The notes: generated by a model from the letters alone, not told the origin. 64,000 nt of DNA from Heterobilharzia americana (GCA_944470555.2 OX104132.1:476931-540930), one strand, 5' to 3'; counted from the first letter of the stretch, positions 1 through 11,947 are shown. Numbers and translations are program-made.

Positions 1-83
1 ATATTGGAAGAGATGCACTCACTCCCGAAAAGCAGTAAGTTGCCACAGCTTGTCAAAGACAACTTATTGTTTATGAATGAGCA
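1..83 (+). repeat. Duplicated flank of an LTR integration site
   Basis: These 83 bases precede the first LTR and recur, with one base change (t36), at 4842-4924 and reverse-complemented at 8259-8341. In all three places they end in AGCA directly against the LTR. It is therefore the same integration site present three times, not three independent insertions. The duplication probably continues upstream of the window. Confidence 0.9.
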
Positions 84-427
84 TGTAGCGCCACACACTT
101 CCTCAAAATCAATAGCCTAGGGTTTGGCGACTTTCGACATTGATGCTGACCTTGATAGTTTAACCGGACTCGCTAAGCTGAAGGCACTTGGTCAAGCATC
201 CTTGCCATTTGGCACGCTGTCGTGTTACGTTGCACTGCTCGTATTCGACTCTGTAGCCAGTTAGTTGGAACGCATCGGTATCTTGGCACAACCACCCAAA
301 TATACTATTCCATCCGACTACGCTATCGTGTTCTTCCTTGGTCTCGTATTCGTGGGTTTATAACAAGTCCGAATAATTAGTGATTGGTCTTTGTGTCTGT
401 CAACTTCGCACCAGGACAAATCCTAAA
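84..427 (+). repeat. 5' LTR of Boudicca-like gypsy element 1
   Basis: A 344-bp long terminal repeat that starts TGTAGCG and ends CCTAAA. The limits come from comparison with the LTRs at 4925-5268, 37765-38108 and 40214-40557, all exactly 344 bp. It differs from 4925-5268 at one noticed base (near 412) and by about 5% from the pair near 38-40 kb. A primer-binding site follows immediately. It should contain the element's promoter and polyadenylation signals, but I did not assign these. Confidence 0.93.
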
Positions 428-428
428 T

Positions 429-446
429 TGGTGAGCCCGGCGTGAT
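429..446 (+). promoter_or_regulatory. Primer-binding site, tRNA-Trp type
   Basis: TGGTGAGCCCGGCGTGAT lies one base inside the LTR end and resembles the complement of the tRNA-Trp 3' end, the primer reported for CsRn1-like gypsy elements. The same site with one change lies at 38110-38127. A shorter echo (TTGGTGAGCC) recurs about 45 bases downstream in both elements. Confidence 0.75.
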
Positions 447-556
447 CAAATATCCCGACCAGTAACAAATATTGAATTGGTGAGCCTGCTGCATTTTATA
501 TTTGTATATTGTTTTCATTTCGATAACATTTATATATCCATTTACTACACTTTCTC

Positions 557-1345
557 ATGTCCGACCACACTCCCGAGCTAATTCATACTAGGCAGACTAC
601 AAAAACGATTCAACTCGTTCTATATTGGCCAGACAATGCGGAAACACTGTTTCTGTATACCGAGGCAGATTTTCGAGAACGGAGAGTCTCAGATCCTCAT
701 TCTCCATTTCTGGCCGTCATACGTTCACTACCGCGGGAATTGAACAGACATGTTACAGCACACATGTTAAGTCCTGAAGTAAGTGATCCTTATGCACTTC
801 TCAAAGCCACACTCTTGAGGAAAAGCGATCTCACAGATCGCCAACGCCTAGACGAGTTACTTCATAACATCGAGTTAGGCAGCCATTCGGCCACTGAAGT
901 CCTCGCACGCACGCGAGAAGTAGTCGTCACGCGAACATTTGACAGTGGCCTTTTCCGAGAACTATTGCTTTCAAAACCACCACAACCGGTGCAAACCGTG
1001 TTGGTGACACTGCAGTCAGTCCCACTCGATGACCTGGCAGCCTCAGCAGATGAAACACTGGAGATTTCGTATATCCTGTCTACGACAAACCAGAGAGCCA
1101 GGATTCAGAGTTGAGCAAGCTGTACAACTCCGTTAAACAGTTGCTACGATCTCGAAGTCTTAGTTCACATAGCACTCCATAGAAACGCGTTTTAGCGCAT
1201 CATAGCAACTCCTGTGATTGTCCCAAAACTAAACCTAACAGGGTGGAAACCCTAGATGGTGCCGGATTCATAATACTTACGGGGACGAAGCCAGAAAATG
1301 TCGGAAACCTTGCAGTTTTAACAAGGACACAAGCTCGGGAAACGG
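557..1345 (+). pseudogene. gag of Boudicca-like element 1 (decayed)
   Basis: Gag forms the nucleocapsid shell of the element's virus-like particle. An open frame at 557-1114 (185 residues) begins with Met just after the leader and is about 80% alike by eye to the gag at 38238. It covers the capsid-like part with the conserved stretch around SDLTDRQRLDEL. The frame is then lost. The stretch to about 1345 that should carry the zinc knuckle has stops and substitutions, and no intact C-X2-H-X9-C-X3-C motif is readable. It is a broken gene and is not expected to make functional Gag. Confidence 0.85.
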
Positions 1346-1369
1346 CCACGCCTTCATGTCTTCACAGCA

Positions 1370-4049
1370 AAGAAATATCCAGAGTTGCAACAACCGAAGC
1401 ATACTCTTTCGGGCATAACCAGCAACGTTATGTATCGCGTCACAACCACAGGTCCACCTGTGGCATCTAAAGCAAGCCATCTACCCCCTGATAAGCTAAA
1501 AAACGGTGAAAAGCGAATTCAACCGCATGTTCGAACTGCGCATTATCAGACCGTCAAACAGTCCTTTGGCATCGCCATTGCACACGGTTCCCAAAAAGGA
1601 TAGCAACGACTGGTGTCCAACCGGTGATTGCCGAAGGCTTAACGCCAAAACAACTCCGGACTGCTACCTGATACCTCACGCTTACGATTTGACTGCAACC
1701 TTATGCGTAATGAACATTTTCTCCAAAATCAATTTAGTCAAAGCGTACAATCAGAAACCTATGGCAGCAGAAGATATCTCGAAAACAGCCGTTATTATCC
1801 CTTTTGGCCTGTTTGAATTCCTGCGCACGCAATTTGGTCCTCGGAATGCAGCACAAACATTCCAACGCCTTATGGATGATGTCTTCCGTGGTTTGAATTT
1901 TGTTCATGTCTACACCGATGACTGTCTAACTGCGAGTCCAGATGAGGAAACTCACCTTAAACATTTGGACCTCGCATTCGAAAGACTAAAAACATGGCAT
2001 CACAGTAAAGTTACAGAAGTGTGAAATAGGAGTTGAATCTCTCAGCTTCCTTGGAAATACCATTGACAACGAAGGTATACGCCCATTGAGAGATAAAGTG
2101 GTGGCTATCAAAAACTATCCAGGGCCGTCCACTGTGAAACACCTCAGCACTTTCAATGGCCTGGTAAGTTATTACCGAAGGTTCATCCCCAACTGCGCCT
2201 CTGTCATTAGACAGCTAACAGATCTACTTTGAGGGACTACGAAGTTCGTGACCCTGGAAAACGTGGCTAGAATTGCTTGCTCTAAAGTCAAGGAAGCCGT
2301 TTCGGAAGCAACCATGCTCATGCATCATGACCCAAATGCTCCTCTGAGTATTGCTGTTGACATATCTGATTCAGCAATTGGAGCGGTTTTGCAACAATTG
2401 ACTGACAACCAGTGGCAACCGTCAGCCCTTTTCTCGAGGCGGCTGCAAGATGTGGAAACAAGATACAGTACACCTGTTAGGGAACTCCTAGCTATGTACT
2501 ATTCTGTACGCCAATTTCGACATTCTGTGGAAGGTCGTGATTTCATTATTTTCACAGACCACACACCATTAACCTTTTCCCTCAGCTCGGCGTCTGACAA
2601 CTACTCCACGCGTGAGTCGCGACAGCTGGATTACATTTCCCAGTTCACATCAGACATCCGCCACATTTCTGGAGCAAATAACTCCGTAGCCGATGCACTA
2701 TCACGAATAGCTCCGATAAATCATATCGAGGGCGTTGATCTCGTTGAACTAGCTCGGCGTCAAAAGGAAGACCTTGAGCTGCATCATGAGTTGTCGTCCA
2801 CAACTCTCAAGCTGCAGCTTTTTCCAGTTGGATCAGACAAGGATACAATTTTGTGCGATGTCTCTGCTAGTCAACTACGCCCAATAGTTCCGAGGAGATA
2901 TCGACACAACGTCTTCAATATGCTGCACAAACTCTCTCATCCAGGTGTACGAGCCACCATTAGGCTTATTGCACAATGTTTCTGCTGGCCTGGGATGAAC
3001 AAAGACGTTAAGGAGTGGGCTCAGTCGTGCTTAGCTCGTCAAGAGTGCAAAGTCACGCAACACACGAAAAGCCCTTTAGGCTCATTTCTAGCCCCAGACA
3101 TGCGTTTCGACCACGTCCATAAAGATATTGTAGGACCCCTACAAGAATCTAATGGATGTACCTACCTTTTCACCTGTGTTGATCGTTTCACACGATGGCC
3201 GGAAGCAGTACCCATTAAAGATATTACTGCCGAAACAGTTGCTCGTGTTTTCGTCGAAAGATGGATCGCGAACTTCGGATGTCGATCTTACGTCGCAACC
3301 GACCGTGGGCGCCAATTCGAGTGTGGATTATTTCACGCTCTAACTACACTTGTAGGTTGCACCCGGTTCCGAACGGCAGCCTACCATCCACAAGCAAATG
3401 GTATGGTGGAGAGTTTCCATCCAGCGTTTCAGCTGCAAACATACCTCAGTGTGCCGAGGCTCTGCCTCTAGTCCTACTAGGTATTTGTAACGCCTTGAAA
3501 GTATATGTTGGATGTAACCCTGCAAAACTCGTCTATGGGACCACTCTTCGCCTACCAGATGAGTCTGTTTCTCCGTCAACTTTCAAACACGTTTCCGACA
3601 GGGCATCATACGTGATTAGGCCTACAATCGCAGTGCTTTCAGTTAGGCCTTCTCCGGTTAGACCCCATACGACTGATGTCTTCGTTCTCCTCAGTTTACA
3701 GAAGACATCACACGTGTTTATTCGCCACGACGCCATTCGTCGACCACTTGAACCACCCTACGATAAGCCATTCAAAGTGATCAAGCGACGCGAGAAATTC
3801 TACATAATTCAGCGAGACGGACGTGAGGATACTGTCAGTATCGACCGTTTGAAACCAGCTTATTTCGAAGGCAACCCCATTATAAGTGAAGTTTCAGCTC
3901 GCTACAGCCGACCGATGGATAGCTCAATTATTGAAATTCTTGACGATATGCCTGGTAATGTACAGTTGCAACAACCATCCGCGCAACAGAAAACACCATT
4001 AGGTCAAACCGTCAGCCGCCCGGAGTATTTAAAGTTGCATTCAACTTAG
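1370..4049 (+). pseudogene. pol of Boudicca-like element 1 (RT, RNase H, integrase; protease deleted)
   Basis: Pol would copy the element RNA and integrate the product. Reverse transcriptase lies at 1506-2024, with the active-site YTDD at 1911-1922 preceded by an FGPRNAAQTFQ stretch; the frame breaks near 2024. The RT tail, RNase H (core SIAVDISDSAIGAVL) and integrase share the open frame 2248-3471. Integrase shows the HHCC region, where the first C-X2-C appears to read CLAR, then the catalytic aspartates in DIVGPL and ATDRGRQFE and the glutamate in MVESFH. A frameshift near 3450 moves the C-terminal part into the frame ending at 4049. The whole protease is missing: near 1365 the sequence jumps from the gag end to the segment matching 39490. 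Non-functional. Confidence 0.88.
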
Positions 4050-4545
4050 TGGTGTGAAATGAGATGTGCCAACCATATTTTTGTTAATTCAGTATATTTT
4101 CGGAGGCACTATTTTTCTTATTTACTAGCGATGCGAAACTCCTCATACATCTTGCTTTTTTTAGTACCATGTAATAAAACTTTTGATAAAGAACGGTGAA
4201 AATAGGCGTTAACTTTATTTTCGATATATTTGTACATACATAATTACCACTTTTTCGAGGGGTTTCCATGCTATTAAAGAATTTCATTAATATTCCAGGT
4301 GCAATGAGCACTGGACGGAACGCCAAAGAAAACTAAGAACTGTGATCGACGTCGAAATCAACTTATTGTATTTTATTTTTTAATAGCTACGACGCCCTAG
4401 AATAAGTTCAGACAACCAGGGGCAACATGACGCGGTGAGCCAACCGGAAGAAATTAACCAGTGGACAAAACAATCGCTGTTACTTCCTCCTGCCATCACC
4501 ATATGGTTATCGGAAAAACACTAAGGACGGGCGACATAAAGAGTC
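4050..4545 (+). repeat. 3' untranslated end of element 1
   Basis: This stretch aligns with 39790-40213, the 3' end of element 2: shared blocks include ACCATGTAATRAAA, the ATTCCAGGTGCAAYGAGCACTGG block and ACAACCAGGGGC. No purine tract like the one at 40198-40213 survives. From 4546 about 45 bases resemble the start of an LTR (CCTCAAAATCAATAG) and then lose similarity, so the genuine 3' LTR is absent or very old. Confidence 0.65.
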
Positions 4546-4924
4546 ACACACCTCCTCAAAATCAATAGAATGGTGTTGCCGACTATCGTATAAACATATC
4601 CATTAAACTTATCTAGTCCGCATGCAAAATTTCAAAATGGTTTCAAAATAGTCTTCCAGCTAACAACAAAAAGAAGAATAAACGACGACCTGGCAAGAGA
4701 CGGGCGTATGAATGCAAGGAAATAGAATATTTTACAATTCCCTGGATAGTAATATCGAATTGCAGAATTCGACACTGTCCGAATAAAGTACCACCATCAA
4801 TGTTCCATGAAAGAATTCACATCTTCCAAAGAATACTCAAAATATTGGAAGAGATGCACTCACTCCCGAAAAGCAGCAAGTTGCCACAGCTTGTCAAAGA
4901 CAACTTATTGTTTATGAATGAGCA

Positions 4925-5268
4925 TGTAGCGCCACACACTTCCTCAAAATCAATAGCCTAGGGTTTGGCGACTTTCGACATTGATGCTGACCTTGATAGT
5001 TTAACCGGACTCGCTAAGCTGAAGGCACTTGGTCAAGCATCCTTGCCATTTGGCACGCTGTCGTGTTACGTTGCACTGCTCGTATTCGACTCTGTAGCCA
5101 GTTAGTTGGAACGCATCGGTATCTTGGCACAACCACCCAAATATACTATTCCATCCGACTACGCTATCGTGTTCTTCCTTGGTCTCGTATTCGTGGGTTT
5201 ATAACAAGTCCGAATAATTAGTGATTGGTCTTTGTGTCTGTCAACTTCGCACTAGGACAAATCCTAAA
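4925..5268 (+). repeat. Solo LTR with AGCA target duplication
   Basis: A 344-bp LTR of the Boudicca-like family with no internal sequence after it. AGCA stands at 4921-4924 and again at 5269-5272, the 4-bp duplication expected for integration followed by LTR-LTR recombination. It is nearly identical to 84-427, including the upstream flank, although that copy is joined to element 1 internal sequence. Confidence 0.93.
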
Positions 5269-5458
5269 AGCACACTTTTCTTTACATACCATCAAGAACA
5301 GAGGAAGGGGCACTTACGCGACTGTGGCATGTTAAACCGGTATTGTGATGTTTGCATCCAACGTTTTCTGAATGACGTAGTCATTATCATAATTTCAGAT
5401 ATTCCGTAAACGAAATCGGCGTATGTGAAGCACTTTCTTAAATCACTACAGCACATTT

Positions 5459-5793
5459 ACATCAGTTCCTCAAAATCAGTAGCCTAGAATTCGTCAAGAT
5501 TCAACATTGATGCTGACATTCATGATTCCATCGGACTCGCTGAGCTAGAGGTGCACGGCCAAGTATTCAAATCGTTTGGCACGCCGTTGCGTTACATCAC
5601 ACAGTTCATAATCTATCCTGTAACTAGCTGGTCGGAACGCATCTGTATTTTGGCGCGACCTGTCAAACATACAATTCCATCTGACTACACCTTTGTGCTC
5701 TTCCATGATCTCGTATTCATGGGTATAGTACGACTAGGAACCGTTTTTGGTTAGCCACAACCTGTGTCAGGTTCTTGCAAGGACGATTTCTAG
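5459..5793 (+). repeat. Old, diverged Boudicca-like LTR
   Basis: Starting in CAGTTCCTCAAAATCAGTAG and ending near CAAGGACGATTTCTAG, this stretch aligns along its length with the 344-bp LTR but is diverged by perhaps a quarter of its positions. It lies about 190 bases downstream of the solo LTR in the same orientation. No internal sequence accompanies it. A mirror copy is at about 7390-7724. Confidence 0.75.
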
Positions 5794-6450
5794 GTCACCA
5801 CAAACGTCTGCACATTTGTCTTCCTTGACACACTGATTTCAAAGGGTTCCAACATATTCTCTTACACCCCCTCATAGTGTGAAGAACGCACTAATACTGA
5901 AAATGCTGACAAGTAAAGCAGTTTCAATGTTAGAAGCCGACTAGACCATTCAAATCACATTTTTGTGTTCGCTGAAAAGGGCACATTGCTTATTTCCTTC
6001 GTCTTGTGAAGGGCAACTTCTGTGACGATGTTTCCTCCCTTCGTCCGGAACAGAAGATTGAAATAAACACAGGTACCAGAACTGCGGATGCGAATTACTA
6101 CTTTTAGCGACAATTATTCTGTCAACCGCTTTTGCTCACCGTTCATCTTGCTGATGCAATCCATTGGACGATAAAGAGATCCTAGTGGTTGCTTCGGAAA
6201 GTTTAAACTGACTACTTGATGAGCATGTCATGCCTATCTTTCTTTGTGTTCATTTTTGGGATTCAGCAAGCTGTATTCATGATACAATTACATCCACAAT
6301 TTCTGTTTAATTGGCACCATCTCCGTATTTGCCAAGAAACTTATTCGCTTATATTTGTCTACATTTTTTCATCCGGAAGCTTCGATCTGACTGGCTGTCT
6401 CTGTCTCTCTGGTCAGTTTTGCATGTGGACTGCTTTTTCAGTCATCTGGC

Positions 6451-6734
6451 TAGTCTGCTTATGAAATGAGTGGTCTTCTGATTTTCACTGTACATAACCT
6501 GCAGATTATTAAGGTGGAACCTGTTGGTTTTCCTTCTAGCATAGTCGAGGATTTGGTCCGGATCCCTCTACATGGAAGTGTCACAGCCGAAGGTAGCAAT
6601 TACTATTATTCCAACGGTAATCCTTATCAAGCTTCCTAATCAGATAATAAAGCTGAGTAATTTTGTTCTAAACTTTTGGGGTCCGGAGGTCATTCTGGCT
6701 GGAATCCAGCAGTCACTGTTTTGGATTTGACACC
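6451..6734. other. Spacer between palindrome arms
   Basis: 284 bases of single-copy-looking sequence between the arms. No coding frame, repeat or RNA gene is recognised. It sets the minimum loop of the inverted repeat. Confidence 0.85.
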
Positions 6735-8482
6735 GCCAGATGACTGAAAGCAGTCCACATGCAAAACTGACCAGAGAGACAGAGACAGCCAGTCAGATCG
6801 AAGCTTCCGGATGAAAAAATGTAGACAAATATAAGCGAATAAGTTTCTTGGCAAATACGGAGATGGTGCCAATTAAACAGAAATTGTGGATGTAATTGTA
6901 TCATGAATACAGCTTGCTGAATCCCAAAAATGAACACAAAGAAAGATAGGCATGACATGCTCATCAAGTAGTCAGTTTAAACTTTCCGAAGCAACCACTA
7001 GGATCTCTTTATCGTCCAATGGATTGCATCAGCAAGATGAACGGTGAGCAAAAGCGGTTGACAGAATAATTGTCGCTAAAAGTAGTAATTCGCATCCGCA
7101 GTTCTGGTACCTGTGTTTATTTCAATCTTCTGTTCCGGACGAAGGGAGGAAACATCGTCACAGAAGTTGCCCTTCACAAGACGAAGGAAATAAGCAATGT
7201 GCCCTTTTCAGCGAACACAAAAATGTGATTTGAATGGTCTAGTCGGCTTCTAACATTGAAACTGCTTTACTTGTCAGCATTTTCAGTATTAGTGCGTTCT
7301 TCACACTATGAGGGGGTGTAAGAGAATATGTTGGAACCCTTTGAAATCAGTGTGTCAAGGAAGACAAATGTGCAGACGTTTGTGGTGACCTAGAAATCGT
7401 CCTTGCAAGAACCTGACACAGGTTGTGGCTAACCAAAAACGGTTCCTAGTCGTACTATACCCATGAATACGAGATCATGGAAGAGCACAAAGGTGTAGTC
7501 AGATGGAATTGTATGTTTGACAGGTCGCGCCAAAATACAGATGCGTTCCGACCAGCTAGTTACAGGATAGATTATGAACTGTGTGATGTAACGCAACGGC
7601 GTGCCAAACGATTTGAATACTTGGCCGTGCACCTCTAGCTCAGCGAGTCCGATGGAATCATGAATGTCAGCATCAATGTTGAATCTTGACGAATTCTAGG
7701 CTACTGATTTTGAGGAACTGATGTAAATGTGCTGTAGTGATTTAAGAAAGTGCTTCACATACGCCGATTTCGTTTACGGAATATCTGAAATTATGATAAT
7801 GACTACGTCATTCAGAAAACGTTGGATGCAAACATCACAATACCGGTTTAACATGCCACAGTCGCGTAAGTGCCCCTTCCTCTGTTCTTGATGGTATGTA
7901 AAGAAAAGTGTGCTTTTAGGATTTGTCCTAGTGCGAAGTTGACAGACACAAAGACCAATCACTAATTATTCGGACTTGTTATAAACCCACGAATACGAGA
8001 CCAAGGAAGAACACGATAGCGTAGTCGGATGGAATAGTATATTTGGGTGGTTGTGCCAAGATACCGATGCGTTCCAACTAACTGGCTACAGAGTCGAATA
8101 CGAGCAGTGCAACGTAACACGACAGCGTGCCAAATGGCAAGGATGCTTGACCAAGTGCCTTCAGCTTAGCGAGTCCGGTTAAACTATCAAGGTCAGCATC
8201 AATGTCGAAAGTCGCCAAACCCTAGGCTATTGATTTTGAGGAAGTGTGTGGCGCTACATGCTCATTCATAAACAATAAGTTGTCTTTGACAAGCTGTGGC
8301 AACTTACTGCTTTTCGGGAGTGAGTGCATCTCTTCCAATATTTTGAGTATTCTTTGGAAGATGTGAATTCTTTCATGGAACATTGATGGTGGTACTTTAT
8401 TCGGACAGTGTCGAATTCTGCAATTCGATATTACTATCCAGGGAATTGTAAAATATTCTATTTCCTTGCATTCATACGCCCG
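6735..8482 (-). repeat. Right arm of the palindrome, with inverted solo LTR
   Basis: Mirror of 4701-6450. The solo LTR appears reverse-complemented at 7915-8258 with its AGCA duplications, and the old LTR at about 7390-7724. At the one variable flank base (8306) this arm agrees with the copy at the window start (t36) and not with the left arm, so the arms are distinct sequences and not a literal copy. Confidence 0.95.
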
Positions 8483-10114
8483 AATTGGATAATTTTGATA
8501 AAATTAGTCACGTGGAATTTTTTCGACTGCTCAAATTTATATCGTCTGCTGGGAAGATGACGTGCTGATGACGTTTCTAACAACTTATACATTTTATGTG
8601 GTTTTTATAACGCTGATTATTTTTTGTTCATAAATTGGTACTGTGGATATCCGTTAGCTTATGTGTATGCAGGTACGACAACGAGTATTTGTGAAGCATG
8701 GCATACAAATTCGCCACTTTAGCAGAATAATTTTCGAACCTAAAGAGCTGGTTTTACACATGCACTTTGACCAACCCTACTATTTACTTGATGTACAACA
8801 ATGGGGAAAGCACTTCGGCGCCACAGCTTCCGATCTGTGCAAACGTTAACTTCTTCCATTTGACTTAATATACATACATATCATTTAGATTATGATGTGA
8901 ATGACATGCACACAACATAGTTGGCGTGAGTTGGGAAAAACCTTTTCTTAACACGATTTGGTTGTAGAAGAGTAATCTGTTCTGAAAGCACTCACTCTGA
9001 GGCCTTTTATAACTTTCTTTAAAAGTGCAGAAATTCACCGATGATTTCAGATGTTTTGTCAGAGTTTTTAAAGGGAAAGTGATTGTTTTGTTGCTTACGA
9101 AAGGAAAAGCAATGCAAATTACCATGAAGTTTATGTTGATGGCTACAACCTCGTAATGGAAGAGATTTTTATCAATTTTTAAGTAGGTACCATTGAAACC
9201 AACTGAACTGAGACCACTTTCGGGGAATATCGTTCAGTCCGGTGTGGAGAGTGAAATTTTTTATATCTTCACCCGCGGTGAAGAAGAAACATGGCGACCC
9301 ATCGAGATTTTCGAGTGCTGCTGAAGATTTTCATAACTGCATAAATAGAAGCTTTTGCGGGGAAAAATTCACAAACCGGTCAGGCTACACTAAGCGAACA
9401 GCCAACCCCCCATACTGAGCAGACCTTACAATAATAATGGTTTTATATATTTCATACAAAATAAGTTACATGAGAAGAAACCAGTTTACGGGCTTGATCA
9501 TCCTGGTAATGTGAACTGACCGTTATGTACAATATCAAGCAATACATTAGACACCGTTATTCCCGACATATAAGCGGTGCTTTTGGCGAAAGAACGTAAA
9601 TCCTTTGCGGACATAGAATAAAACGGATGAGCACCAACATAATTGTCCATCAGACTTCAGCAAACTCAGTTCGAAATAAGGACTTATTCATCTATTGTTT
9701 GAACCATCCGATATTTTTGAAGGTAGGGTGGGTAGTACAGTCATGACTTTGGATTGTGTGTGTTCATCATCAAGTTTTCGTGGTATGGTGCACGCTGATA
9801 TGGTCAGGTTTACATTTAAGGTTCTCTGAATGGAATTTTCGTGGATGATTAAATGAGAAAAATTTTCACCTATTTGTAGTGTTGCATATCACTCTCCAGT
9901 TTCGTACTGCCAATCAGGTGGCGTGATTTGCATCAACTTTGATTGGATAATGAGTCGGATCAATAGTGGATGGGAAAGGTGGGAAATTCCACCAAAAACG
10001 TTTCAACTTTCAGGGTGTTAAACCAAGTTGTCTTGGAAAAAATGCAAATCATATTCTAGTTCGGCCACCTACACATTTAGATCCTGTACATTCTCCATCT
10101 GCTTCGTCAGAAGC
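8483..10114. other. Intergenic, nothing recognised
   Basis: About 1.6 kb of AT-rich sequence. The open frames at 8661-8849 (+) and 8865-9125 (-) are short, lack recognisable motifs and resemble chance frames. No repeat recognised elsewhere in the window is seen here. Confidence 0.6.
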
Positions 10115-10128
10115 AGCAATATCGACAT

Positions 10129-11947
10129 TATTATTATTTATTATTAGTCCTTTGGGTTCCTAGTGGAACATAGGGCTTCAGTAGCACGTCTCCAGTGACC
10201 TCTGTTCTCTGAGATCTTTTCAACCTGGTTCCACGACAGCCCACAAGCTCTCATTTCCTCCTCACACCACCTCCTCCATGTCAACCCCACCTCTGACGCC
10301 CAACTCGTCGCTTCCCCTGAAGATTCCATTCGAGGGCCTGACGCGTGATGGCCACAGTTGGCCTTCTCAGTGCATGCCCAATCCATCTCCATTTCCTTCT
10401 GCATATTTGTTGAGTGATAGGTTCTTAGTTGGTTCGTTCCCAGAGCTCCTTGTTGCTTATTATTTCTGGCAATCCATCTGATCTTCAGTAGCGAGCCAGC
10501 GTGGGGGGCAGTTGTTGATGAATGTCTGTAGTTTATTGGAAATCCCTTTCGTAACGCGCCAGGCCCCTGAACCATACAGAAGCACTGACCTGACATTGGT
10601 GTTGAAAATCCGTTTCTTGTTCCACATGCTGAGTGTAGGAAGGTCTCTGCGCCGGTTTCAGGCTAATGAACACCTGTCTTGCTTTCCCGATTCTGACTTT
10701 GACGTCCTCGTCTGTGCCTGTGTCGCGTGTAGTTGAAACAGTGCTTCCTAGATAGGTGAAGGAGACTACTCTCTTTAAGTTTCACCCGTTGATGGTGACT
10801 GGAGTTTGTTGTTGTTGTTGGAGTTGTTGGTGCGGTATCTTCATCACTTCTGTCCTCTCTATATTCACTTGAAGTCCCGTCTTCGCTGCCTCTTCTGTCT
10901 ATTTGTTAGTTTTCGCCTGTAGGTCTTCAAGTTTGTGTAACATGAGATACAGGCCATCGGCGAAATGCAGATCTTCTGGGTTCTTTCCCGCAGTCCAGCG
11001 TATCCCTCTCTTCTCGCTGCCTACTGTTTGCTGCATGATCCAGTCCACCACAATCAGGAAGATCATGGGGGATAGTAGGCAACCTTGTTTCACTCCTGTC
11101 TTCACTTCAGAAGCATCACTGAGCTTCCCATTGTGAATAACTTGGCATGTGGCATATTCATATAGTTGTTGAATGAGGCGGTATTGCGAAGTAATGAAGC
11201 AGTTTCCAAATTACCTCTCGGTCGACGCTGTCAAAGGCCTTCTCAAAGTCGATAAAGTTGAGGTGTAGAGTTGACTGCCATTCTATACTCTGTTGTATGA
11301 TGATGCGTAGTGTAGCGTTGCAATTTGGTCCGCATATGATTTGTACTTCCTGAAGCCTGCCTGTTCCGGTCGTAGTTTTGAATCCAGCGCATCTTTTAGT
11401 CTTTGCAGGATGATGCGGCTTAATATTTTACTTGGGGTGGACAGGAGGATGATTCCACTCCAGTTCTTGCAAACACTGAGGTCTCCCTTCTTCGGCAGTT
11501 TGACGAGGTAACCCTTCTTCCAATCAATGGGCAGGTACCTTCTCTTCCTTCCACACCTTCTGCAATAGTGGTGTGAGCATGTCTGCTGTTGTCTCTGCAT
11601 CTGTTCTCAGTGCTTCTGGCGGTATCCCGTCTGGTCCTGCTGCTTTCCCACATTTCAGTAGCTTTATGGCGTTCAGGACTTCCACTTTTGTTGGAGGATT
11701 TATGTTCACTTGTAGATCAGCGGCTGTAGGTGTTATTTCTGGACGAAGTGCAGGTGGTGGTTGATTCAAGAGCTTCTTGAAGTGGTCGGTCCATTGTTTC
11801 CTTTGTTTCTCTTCTTTCGTAATTAAATTTCCTTCTTCATCTTTTATTGGTTTCGTCTGCGTTGATTTCTTCCCAGATAGCAACCTGGTTATTTGATACA
11901 ATGTTGTCAGGTCTCTCTTACCTGCAGCCTGTCCTGCATCACTTGCC
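10129..11947 (-). mobile_element. RTE-like non-LTR retrotransposon, 5'-truncated body
   Basis: Reading the minus strand there are frames for the connector and RT start (11901-11524, with LLKCGKAAGPDGIP), RT (11600-11283, KLPKKGDLSVCKNW and LRPEQAGFRK), the RT palm (11105-10899, TGVKQGCLLSPMIFLIVVDW; the catalytic FADD is altered to FADG) and the C-terminal region (10596-10144, ending ATEALCSTRNPKD). It closely resembles the + copy at 57.65-61 kb. It ends at 10129 in a (TAA)n-type tail, typical of RTE elements. Frameshifts and the active-site change make it dead. The endonuclease half is missing. Confidence 0.88.

Larger units (their letters stand above)
4701..6450 (+). repeat. Left arm of a 3.8-kb palindrome
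   Basis: Reverse complement of 6735-8482: position x pairs with 13183-x over almost the whole arm. I found two differences, C4877 opposite the base read as T on the other strand at 8306, and a 2-base length change in the T run at 6434-6438. The arm carries a flank, a solo LTR (4925-5268) and an old LTR (about 5459-5793). The outer boundary is abrupt at 4701. The short open frames at 5221, 5551 and 6216, and their mirror images, are not gene-like. Confidence 0.95.

Noticed and set aside
5221..7962. Identical small proteins on opposite strands in the palindrome
   Set aside because: They are mirror images from the inverted arms; the frames lie in LTR or unrecognised sequence and have no domains.
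10278..11764. Plus-strand frames over the RTE-like body
   Set aside because: Antisense shadows of the minus-strand RT and C-terminal frames.
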